64,000 bases of DNA from Escarpia spicata (lineage: Eukaryota; Annelida; Polychaeta; Sabellida; Siboglinidae): positions 479,501 to 543,500 of the forward strand of contig OZ023210.1 of NCBI GenBank assembly GCA_963995525.1. Reading direction: 5' to 3'. Of this stretch, positions 27,501 through 40,200 are shown piece by piece. Positions within the stretch are counted from its first letter, which is position 1, and every line of letters starts with the position of its first letter. Below the pieces are notes generated by a model. It was not told the origin of the DNA and did not search any database. It saw only the letters and a list, made by a program, of their open reading frames with translations. The position numbers were made by a program, and so were the translations under genes.

Positions 27501-30500
27501 CATACATGAGCTGTCGTGTGTGACATACATGAACAGTCATGTGTAAAATACATGTGTAATCATGTGTGACACATGTGCAGTGATGTGTGTCATACATGTG
27601 TGACATACATGAGCAGTCATGTATAACACATATGTCCAGTCATCTGTAACACACATAAAGTCATGTGTAAAATAAATGTGCAGTTGTGTGTGACATACAT
27701 GAGCAGTCATGTGTAACATACATGTGCAGTCACGTGTGACATACATGTGTAATCATGTGTGACATACATGTGCAGTCACGTGTGATGTACATGTGCAGTC
27801 ATTTGTGACGCATGTGTGCAGTCACGTGTGACTACATGTGCAGTCATGGCTGACATACATGTGCAGTCATGTGTGCCATACATATGCAGTCATGTGTGAC
27901 ATACATGAACAGTCATGTGTGACATACATATGCAGTCATGTGTGACATACATGTGCAGTCATGTACATGTGCAACCAAAGCTGTACAACCTGCAGCACAG
28001 CAAGACCATTCTACATATGTCACTGGTGTTACTGGTGCTCGCTCAATGCAGTGCACCGCAATCCTTAACTCGCTTCGCCTGTTGCCATGACAACAATGAC
28101 AAATATATCATTTTGTGTATATTATTGCAATTACATGGAAGACGCATGTCTTATTTCATGGCTTCGTCAAATCAGTAAGAAATATCACCTCCTAGTTCTG
28201 TCATATCTACAGATGAACTGAAACAAGTGCATGTGAACCCAATTCTTAGACATATCTGCCTAAAATAATCCTACCACCTTAAACTAGGTGCAGGAGAAAG
28301 TACAAACAGTTTGGGTCATCCAAATATGAAATATTACAGCCAAGTCTGGACAAATCACTGCAAGTCACATGACTGCTGGGTTGTATCAGAGCGATTTGTC
28401 AGTATGAGTACAGTGTGTGTGTGCGTGCATGCGTGCGTGCATGCGTGTGTGCATGCATGTGTGTATGTGTGTGTGCGTGTGCTGTAGTTATAAGCACCCT
28501 ATGTGTGTGTGTATTTATAAGCACCCTATGTGTGTGTGTGCTGTAGTTATAAGCACCCTATGCGTATGTGCTGTTGTTATAAGCACCCTATGTGCGTGTG
28601 GTGTAGTTATAGGTATAGCTATGCATGTGGTTACTGTGTGCCATGTGCGGGGGTTAGCAGAAGCGCTGACAGAAGGCAGTGGGGTGGCGAGGCGGCGGGG
28701 CGGCGGGTCATCTACCTACATCTGTGCTCTCCACCTCCCTTCTGTGCTCCCGCCAGCCTCCCTGGATACGACGCGCCGCTCGCTTCTCCTGAAAGCTTCT
28801 GATTCGCCGCTCCTGTTGTCATGGTTACAACATAATCAACAGATTGCTCATGTTGCCATGGTTACAACATAAACCACATATCTCATGGCAGTTACGTTAC
28901 ACTCTCCTGTTCCACCCACTTCCTCCACTGAAGTATTAGACTCCACCCACTTCCTCCATCCAAGTATTAGACTCCACCCACCTCCTCCACCCAAGTATTA
29001 GACTCCACCCACCTCCTTTTTCCAAGTATTAGACTCCACCCACCTCCTCCACCCAAGTATTAGACTCCACCCACCTCCTCCACCCAAGTATTAGACTCCA
29101 CCCACATCCTCCATCCAAGTATTAGACTCCACCCACCTCCTCCACCCAAGTATTAGACTCCACCCACCTCCTTTTTCCAAGTATTAGACTCCACCCACCT
29201 CCTCCACCCAAGTATTAGACTCCACCCACCTCCTCCACCCAAGTATTAGACTCCACCCACATCCTCCATCCAAGTATTAGACTCCACCCACATCCTCCAT
29301 CCAAGTATTAGAATCCACCCACCTCCTCCACCCAAGTACTAGACTCCACCCACCTCCTCCACCCAAGTATTTGACTGCACCCACCTCCTCCACCCAAGTA
29401 TTAGACTCTACCCACCTCCTCCACCCAAGTATTAGGCTCCACCCACCCAAGTATTAGACTACACCCACCTCCTCCACCCAAGTATTTGACTCCACCCAGC
29501 TCCTCCGCCTAAGTATTAGACTCCACCCACCTCCTCCACCCAAGTATTAAACTCCACCCACCTCCTCCACCCAAGTATTAGACTCCACCCACCTCCTCCA
29601 CCCAAGTATTTGAATCCACCCACATCCTCAACCCAAGTATTAGATTCCACCCACCTCCTCCACCCAAGTATTAGACTCCACCTACCTCCTCCACCCAAGT
29701 ATTAGACTACACCCACATCCTCCATCCAAGTATTATAATCCACCCACCTCCTTCACCCAAGTATTAGATTCCACCCACCTCCTTACAAAAAGTATTTCAC
29801 TCCACCCACCTCCTCCACCCAAGTATTATACTCCACCCACCTCCTCCACCCAAGTATTAGGCTCCACCCACCCAAATATTAGACTCCACCCAAGTATTAA
29901 ACTCCACCCACCTCCTCCACCAAAGTATCAAACTCCACCCACCTCCTCCACCCACCTCCCCCACCCAAGTATTAAACTCCACCCACCTCCTCCTCGTGTT
30001 CTCTCTGACTCTTTCGCTGCTTCCACTGTCGTTGAATATGCTGTGCTGCCACCTGCTGACGGAACTCTTCAATGCGCTGTTGTTTCTCGTGTTCGAGAGA
30101 AGTAATGGAAGATGAGCGACTGCAGCAGACAAAGATGTTTCTTACTGAAACCTGTCAAATTATAGCCAAGCTTTCACTGGTTGCAAAGTTTTCACAGTGT
30201 CACAAGAAATAATACTGCCTACATTTGAAAATAATGTGAAACAAATTAAATGGTATTGTTGGTTTTTCTGCAACATCCCTACTCCTACTGATCCCAAAAA
30301 CTCACAGCCTAGCTGGCACGTTTGTAGAGTCTTGAAACAAACCCAAACATAGGATTCTTTATTAGCAAACTCACACTAAATACACCTGTCTTAATGACAC
30401 TATACTGACACTAAATACACCTGTCTTAATGACACTATACTGACACTAAATACACCTGTCTTAATGACACTATACTGACACTAAATACACCTGTTTTAAT

Positions 30501-33500
30501 GACACTATACTGACACTAAATACACCTGTCTTAATGACACTATACTGACACTAAATACACCTGTTTTAATGACACTATACTGTCACAAAATACACCTGTC
30601 TTAATGACACTATACTGACACTAAATACACGTCTTAATGACACTGTACCGACACTAAATATACCTGGTCTTGCGGAGACTGGCCCTGCGTCGTGGTGTTG
30701 GTTGTCGCGGTGTCACTGAGCCTTTGTCCTTCTCGTAGAATGAGTCGAGTTCAGCGTGGACCTCCTCCAAGTCCTTCTTCAGAGTCCTGATCTCTTTGCT
30801 GCAGCACAACAGCATGGAGTCACCTGAACCTGTCACTGACACACAGACACGCACTGACACACAGACACGCACTGACACACAGACACGCACTGACACACAG
30901 ACACGCACTGACACACAGACACGCACTGACACACAGACACATACTCTTTGTCTTCACATTTCTTCCTGTAGTGGGCACGGTCGTCTTTCATCCGTTTGAT
31001 GATAACTCGCTGTTTCTCAATGTCTTCCAACAGTTCCGTCTCCCTCTTATCCAGCTGATCAAACTTCTGGGCCACCGAACCTTGCAGACTCAACTTTCCT
31101 ACAACAGCATGTAGTGGATTATGTCCAAACTCATGGGCCATTGAGACCTGCTTATTCAACTTGGCATGTGGTAGATTATGTCCAACTCATGGGCCATTGA
31201 GACCTGCTGATTCAACTTGACATGTGGTGAATTATGTTAGCAAATAGTCGACATGCTGACATTCTACTGGAATACGTGTTTGAACCATAGCCACAGAATC
31301 AGTGCAGATGTTACTGCTGTGAGGTGGTATGCAAGGTAAAGGTTAAAGCGCAGTAGGACTGCTCAAGGTAAAGGTTAAAGCGAGGTAGGACTGCTCAAGG
31401 CACTTTACTTCCTGGCAGATCTCTCTCTGGGAAGCATTCAGCCACGCACAATTATGCGTGAAGACTATTCATGTATATGTATCATGTGGTATGTCACCAT
31501 CACCACTGCAAGGGTGTGGATGAATGTGTGGGAATGTTATATTTATTTTACTGTGATTGTCTGTATTATGATCTATTATCACAGACCATATGACAAACTT
31601 CTCTTTTCAGAAATTCAATAAAGTATCATGTACTTTTGTCTCCATTTATACAGCCAAGTGAACTGAAGCAAAATGGAGTAAATGAAATTGACTAAGCCAC
31701 ACAAAGGGCAACAGACGGCCTACTTTACTAGAGGCGACTTGACTATAAGACTGCCTACGATAGAGGTGAGTTGACTCTATAAGGCTGTCTACTCTATAAT
31801 AGAGGTGAGTTGACTCTATAAGGCTGTCTACTCTACGATAGAGGTGTGTTGACTCTATAAGACTGTCTACTCTACGATAGAGGAGAGTTGACTCTATAAG
31901 GCTGTCTACTCTACAATAGAGGTGAGTTGACTCTGTAAGGCTGTCTACTCTATGATAGAGGTGTGTTGACTCTATAAGACTGTCTACTCTATGATAGAGG
32001 TGTGTTGACTCTATAAGACTGTCTACTCTACGATAGAGGAGAGTTGACTCTATAAGACCGTCTACTCTATGATAGAGGTGTGTTGACTCTATAAGCCCTT
32101 CAACTCTATAATAGAGGTGAATTGACTCTATAGGACTGTCTACTGTACGATAGAGGTGAATTGACTCTATAAGGCTGTCTACTCTACGATAGAGGTGTGT
32201 TGACTCTATAAGACTGTCTACTCTACGATAGAGGAGAGTTGACTCATTAAGGCTGTCTACTCTACAATAGAGGTGAGTTGACTCTATAAGGCTGTCTACG
32301 CTACGATAGAGGTGTGTTGACTCTATAAGACTGTCTACTCTATGATAGAGGTGTGTTGACTCTATACGCCTGTCTACTCTATGATAGAGGTGTGTTGACT
32401 CTATAAGGCTGTCTACTCTATGATAGAGGTGAGTTGAATCTATAAGCCTGTCTACTCTATGATAGAGGTGTGTTGACTCTATACGGCTGTCTACTCTACA
32501 ATAGAGGTGAGTTGACTCTATAAAGCTGTCTACTCTACGATAGAGTTGAGTTGACTCTATAAGGCTGTCTACTCTATGATAGAGGTGTGTTGACTCTATA
32601 AGACTGTCTACTATACGATAGAGGTGTGTTGACTCTATACGGCTGTCTACTATATACGATACAGGTGTGTTGACTCTATAAGACTGTCTACTCTACAATA
32701 GAGGAGAGTTGACTCTATAAGGCTGTCTACGCTACGATAGAGGTGAGTTGACTCTATAAGGCTGTCTACTCTACGATAGAGGTGAGTTGACTCTATAAGG
32801 CTGACTACTCTATGATAGAGGTGAGTTGACTCTATAAGGCTGTCTACTCTATGATAGAGGCGAGTTGACTCTATAAGGCTGTCTACTCTATGATAGAGGT
32901 GTGTTGACTCTATAAGCCTGTCTACTCTACAATAGAGGTGTGTTGACTCTATAAGGTTGTCTACTCTATGATAGAGGTGAGTTGAATCTATAAGCCTGTC
33001 TACTCTATGATAGAGGTGTGTTGACTCTATAAGGCTGTCTACTCTACGATAGAGGTGTGTTGGCTCTATAAGACTGTCTACTCTATGATAGAGGTGTGTT
33101 GGCTCTATAAGACTGTCTAGTCTATGATAGAGGTGAGTTGACTCTATAAGACTGTCTACTCTATGATAGAGGTGAGTTGACTCTATAAGACTGTCTACTC
33201 TATGATAGAGGTGAGTTGACTCTATAAGACTGTCTACTCTACGATAGAGGTGTGTTGACTCTATTAGGCTGTCTACTCTACGATAGAGGTGTGTTGACTC
33301 TATAAGACTGTCTAGTCTATGATAGAGGTGAGTTGACTCTATAAGGCTGTCTACTCTACGATAGAGGTGAGTTGACTCTATAAGACTGTGTACTCTACGA
33401 TAGAGGTGAGTTGACTCTATAAGGCTGTCTACAATATGATAGAGGTGAGTGGTGACGAACCTTCCTTCTCCCTTCTCCGATGACTGACATCTGACGTCAC

Positions 33501-34105
33501 AGACATTGTTTCTGTCTCACCACGGTCCACTTTCTGAGGACAACAAGTGGACAATATTAACAAAGTCATCTAACTCAACGGATTCTGAACAAGGTAAATA
33601 CTGTTTAATGTAATTGGTACATCTCTGTAATATAATATGTAGTTAATACAACCGTGTGTGTTTGTTTTGTAAAATTCAATACTACGTTGGTGTCGCTGTA
33701 TGTGAGGGAGGGAGGGAGGGAGGGAGGGAGGCAGGGAGGCAGGGAGGCAGGGAGGGAGGGAGGGAGGGAAAGAGGGAGGGAAAGAGGGAGAGAGACAGAG
33801 AGAGACAGAGAGAGACAGAGCTTGTGCCTGGCTGCCTGCCTGTCTGTAGCCTCACCTTCTGCAGTCTGCTGATGACACCAATGAGTTCCCTGGTTGTCAT
33901 CTCGCTGTACTCCTCTGAAACACTCTCACCAGTCAGATATCTAACCACAGCCACTGGGGCTCCACACAGTGGCATCATTATAGTCACAATATCATAATTG
34001 GAATCTTCTGATGTCTTTTACACTGTCCATTCACACTGACATCATCACTATACAAAGCCACCTATTGCACAGGTGATTAATATAGTAATTGTAGTACTGT
34101 ATACA

Positions 34106-34142
<37 letters not shown>

Positions 34143-34143
34143 G

Positions 34144-34188
<45 letters not shown>

Positions 34189-34247
34189 GTATATATATAT
34201 ATATGTATATATATATATGTATATATATATATATACATATGTATATG

Positions 34248-34279
<32 letters not shown>

Positions 34280-37200
34280 CACTTAATACAAGTACATGTG
34301 TACATGATGTTTTTCCTACCACTCTGCGTGATTTGTGTACCATTTTTTTTTTATCTGGGAAAAAAATTGTGGAATTAACAAGTGCTGTCTGTGCTAGCAG
34401 GAACACAAATTGCTATGCATGTTTAGCAACTGGCCACTGACCTAATGGATATATCCATTGAAAAATGACCAGTACATTGGAGAAGTGTCCATACCTAGCA
34501 GGTGGTCACTGATGAGAGGGGATGCTGAAGGCAGGTGTTAATACACCTCTTAAAATCAAATCTATCCTCATACACTTTCACCAAACAAGTTCTTGTAGCC
34601 AGAACAAAATAACTTTCAATAAGTCTCACTTTCAGCCTCTTTCAGTGAGTGTCCGGTGTCCATCGAGACTTGCAGGTCCTGCTTCAGAGTCTTGTTCTCA
34701 TTCGTCAGTGCCATTGTCTTCTCATTCAGTCTCTGCAAATTTTCCTGCAGAGCCTTCAGCTTGGCCGGAGTCTCTCGCACCTCACCTCTAACAGAACAAC
34801 CCCATATAACCTCTCTAACACAACACCTCCATGTCACCTCCCTAACACAACACCTCCATGTCACCTCTAACACAGCATCTTCATGTCACCTCTAACCCAA
34901 CACGTCCATGTCACCTCTCACAACACACCTCCATGTCACCACTAACACAACAACTCCACATCACCTCTAACACACCATCTCCATGTCACCTCTAACACAA
35001 CACCTCCAAGTTACCTCTAACACAACACCTCCAAGTCACCTCTAACACAACACCTCCATGTCATCTCTAACACAACACTTCCACATCACCTGTAACACAA
35101 CACCTCCATGTCACCACTAACACAACAACTCCACATCACCTCTAACACAACACCTCCATGTCACCTCTAACACAAGATCTCCAAGTTACCTCTAACACAA
35201 CACCTCCAAGTTACCTCTAAAACAACACCTCCAAGTCGCCTCTAACACAACACCTCCATGTCACCTCTAAAACAACACCTCTAAGTTACCTCTAACACAA
35301 CACCTCCAAGTCACCTCTAACACAACACCTCCACATCAACTGTAACACAACACATCCATGTCACCTCTAACACATCCACATCAACTGTAACACAACACAT
35401 CCATGTCACCTCTAACACATCCACATCACTTCTAACTCTACACCTCCATGTCACCTCTAACACAACACCTTTATGTCACCTTTAACACAATGTAACTCTG
35501 TCACCTCTAATACAATTATGTTACAATAAGATACACACTGCATTTATATGAGACTGTTGTCTACACATGCTTGTGGATGTTGTCTACATCTACTTGTTGA
35601 TGTTGTCTATACCTACATGTCGATGTTGTCTATACCTACATGTCGATGTTGTTTACACCTACATGTCGATGTTGTCTATACCTACATGTCAATGTTGTTT
35701 ACACCTACTTGTTGCTGTTGTTTACACCTACTTGTTGCTGTTGTTTACACCTACTTGTTGCTGTTGTTTACACCTACTTGTTGTTGTTTACACCTACTTG
35801 TGGCTGTTGTTTACACCTACTTGTGGCTGTTGTTTACACCTACTTGTGGCTGTTGGATGTGGAGTTCTTGAGCTGACTCAGACGAACTACTTCCTTGTAG
35901 AATTGCTCCAGCTGTAGCTTCATCTCCTCAACCTTCGTTGTCTTCAAATCACTCTCGAGTTTACTGCAGTCAAATACATTTCAGAAATCACTCTCAAGTG
36001 CAATGTGTGTGTGCATGCATGCGTGTGCACATGTGCACGCGTTAGATTGTCTGAAGCATCCAATGCCTGATTATATTATCTAACAAAACAATTCTACTAT
36101 CAAGAACGAGACCTGGTCACAATTTGAAGTGTCTAGGTGTTTCAGAAGAGAAATAATATATAACATAACTTCAGCTTGTTGGCATAATTTATTACACATG
36201 TCAATTATCACAAACGCTTCTACCTGAAGTCATCAACCTCTACCTGATCACATGTCTAAAGATATCAACTCCTACCTGAAGACATCAACTCCTACCTGAA
36301 GATATCAACTCTTAACTGATGACATTAACTCCCACCTGAAGACATTAACTCCTACTTGCAGACATCAACTCCTATTTCAAGATATCAACTCCTACCTGAA
36401 GATATCAACTCCTAACTGATGACATTAAATCCTACATGAAGACATTAACTCCTACTTGCAGACATCAACTCCTATTTCAAGATATCAACTCCTAGCTGAA
36501 GACATCAACTCCTACTTAAAGACATCAACTCCTACCTGAAGACATCAATTCCTACCTAAAGATATCAACCGCTACCTGATGACATCAACTCCTACCTGAA
36601 GACATCAACTCCTACCTGAAGATATCAACTCCTAACTGATGACATTAACTCCTACCTGAAGACATTAACTCCTACTTGCAGACATCTACTCCTATTTCAA
36701 GATATCAACTCCTACCTGGTGATATCAACTCCTATCTGAAGACATCAACTCCTACCTACAGACATCAACTCCTACCTGAAGACATCAACTCCTACCTAAA
36801 GATATCAACCGCTACCTGATGACATCAACCGCTACCTAATGACATCAACTCCTACCTGATGACATCAACTCCTACCTGATGACATCAACTCCTACCTGAT
36901 GACATCAACTCCTACCTGATGACATCAACTCCTACCTGATGACATCAACTCCTACCTGATGACATCAACTCCTACCTGAAGACATCAACTCCTACCTGAA
37001 GATATCAACTCCTAACTGATGACATTAACTCCTACCTGAAGACATTAACTCCTACTTGCAGACATCTACTCCTATTTCAAGATATCAACTCCTACCTGAA
37101 GACATCAACTCCTACCTAAAGATATCAACCGCTACCTGATGACATCAACCGCTACCTAATGACATCAACTCCTACCTGATGACATCAACTCCTACCTGAT

Positions 37201-40200
37201 GACATCAACTCCTACCTGAATGCTGCCTCCTTCTCCCTCAACTGATGTTGCAGTTTGATCATCTTCTGTTTCAGGCCCTGAATCATCTGCAGATGTAACA
37301 AGCAGTATTAGTGATCCCTCCTTCCACCAGTCTTGATAGTTTGTTCCTTCTGATTTCTCTTTACACAACTGGAAATGTGGAACTATTGTAAAAGCTAACT
37401 AAAAATTGCAGCTGGGACAATACATGTGAATGTTGTTCCCAGCGCGGGGAAGAAACTGTGGTGTCTTCTGAAACAGTCTTTAAACCTCTCCAGGTTATTG
37501 GGAATGAGCTGGGATTGGGTGGAGGGGTGCTGAACAGTATGGATAGGTGGGGATGGGTGTGGGTTTGTGTGGATAGACATGGATGGGCATGGATCTGTGT
37601 GGATAGACATGGATGGGCATGGATTTGTGTGGATAGACATGGATGGGCATGGATTTGTGTGGATAGACATGGATGGGCATGGATTAGTGTGAATTTTGCT
37701 AACATGACATGGTGACCCACCGTGGCTGCATCGGGTTTGCGATCTCCGAGCGTCTTCCTCAGTTCCTCCCCCTAGAGGCAGGTTCATGAATTAGATCATA
37801 GACATAAAATTCCTCTACCATAATTTAAAATATAGAACCAAAATTTAATAAAAATACAAGACATGTTAACTTGACTGGTTGTTTTGCCCAAAGCATGTAC
37901 TGCTTATTCTCTCATACACAACATGGTAAAACATGCTCGACTGGGCCAAACAAGGTCAGACCAGACCAGACCAGACCAGACCAGACCTGACCAGACCAGA
38001 CCAGACCAGACCAGACCTGACCAAACTGGGCCAGACTAGACCTGACCAGACAAGACAAGACCTGACCAGACCAGTCTGGGCCAGACAAGACCTGACCAGA
38101 CCAAGCCAGACCAAACCTGACTAGACCAGACCTAACCAGATCAGACCGGGTCAGACAAGACCTGACCTGAACGGGCCAGACCTAACCAGAGCAGACAAGA
38201 CCTGACCAGACTAGATAAGACCTGACCAGACTGGGCCAGACAAGACCTGACCAGACCAGACAAGAAGAACATCACCAAAACTGTGACAATTTATGCCCGC
38301 AATGTGGACTGTTATATAACTGTTGGTACTATTTTCTTGTATATATGCAGTATGATTGATGTGGCTGAATGTAAAAACACCAAAATACATTCCTAATTGA
38401 CATATATTTTATACACGTTGATCATGGCAGTAAATTATCTGTGTCTGTTTGATGCCCTTGTTGTTTGAGAACCTTGTGTTGTGACTCACAAGTATAAACC
38501 CACTGTCATTAAGTGCTATACAGGCTGGGACGGTGCATCTGATGAACGAAGAAACTTCTCACCTTACTTGGGTCCAGCAGCTGTTCTATTTCCTTGCCCT
38601 AAACAGACCAGTGCATTTGACTCAACATTCTACTTCAACAACTCACAGACCAGTGCAGTCGACTCAACATTCTACTTCAACAACTCACAGACCAATGCAG
38701 TCAACTCTACATTCTACTTCAACAACTCACAGACCAGTGAGTCAACTCAACATTCTACTTAAACAACTCACAGACCAATGCAGTCGACTTAACATTCTAC
38801 TTCAACAACTCACAGACCAGTAAGTCAACTCAACATTCTACTTCAACAACTCACAGACCAATGCAGTCGACTCAACATTCTACTTCAACAACTCACTGAC
38901 CAGTGCAGTCAACTCTACATACTACTTCAACAACTCACAGACCAATGCAGTCGACTCAACATTCTACTTCAACAACTCACTGACCAGTGCAGTCAACTCT
39001 ACATACTACTTCAACAACTTACAGACCAGTGCAGTCGAATCAACTTTCTACTTCAACAACTCACAGGCCAGTGCAGTCAACTCTACATTCTACTTCAACA
39101 ACCCACAGACCAGTGCAGTCAACTCTACATTCTACTTCAACAACTCACAGACCATTGCAGTCGACTCTACATTCTACTTCAACAACTCACAGACCAGTGC
39201 AGTCAACTCTACATTCTACTTCAACAACTCACTTCCTGTAGTTGGCTATCAACAATGCTTAATAATCCAAGTGAGTTTTGTATAAAGACAACATTTGCAT
39301 TTAAAATAATTAAAGGTTTGTACATTTCAAAAGAACACAACATTTGAGTCTTGAAAAATAGACAGCAATCTCTGCATTTGAAACCAAGTCTGTTACATAC
39401 AACGTGACTGACATAACCCACCATAGCAACCATAACATAACCAGACTGACATAAGCCACCACAAAGACAACCATAACATAACCAGACTGACATAACCCAC
39501 CATAGACAACCATAACATAACCAGACTGACATAACCCACCATATACAATCATAACATAACCTGACTGACATAACCCACCATAGACAACCATAACATAACC
39601 AGACTGACATAACCCATCATAGACAACCATAACATAACCAGACTGACATAACCCACCATATACAATCATAACATAACCAGACTGACATAACTCACCATAG
39701 ACAACCATCATATAACCAGACTGACATAACTCACCATAGACAACCATAACATAACCTGACTGACATAACCCACCATAGACAACCATAACATAACCAGACT
39801 GACATAACCCATCATAGACAACCATAACATAACCAGACTGACATAACCCACCATATACAATCATAACATAACCAGACTGACATAACTCACCATAGACAAC
39901 CATCATATAACCAGACTGACATAACTCACCATAGACAACCATAACATAACCTGACTGACATAACCCACCATAGACAACCATAACATAACCAGACTGACAT
40001 AACCCACCACAAAGACATCCACCTATAGCAATATGTACCCCGCCCTTCTGGATATTTGTCAGTTTTAAACATAGTGATGGTGTTAGCATTTACACAATCA
40101 GCAGATTGTGTTCTGTGAGAGAGATCCTATATGATCCTGTCTCTCAATAGATCTGTCCTGAGATCCCACATGATCCTGTCTCTCAATAGATCTGTCCTGA

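Noticed and set aside
33915..33950. Longer exon 14 starting further upstream (YLTGESVS...)
   Set aside because: With the phase 1 carry from exon 13, the upstream acceptor gives an in-frame TGA; the GTGTTTCAG acceptor at 33915 gives a clean frame.
34031..34440. Tyr/Ile-rich ORFs
   Set aside because: Translation of a TA/TATG microsatellite.
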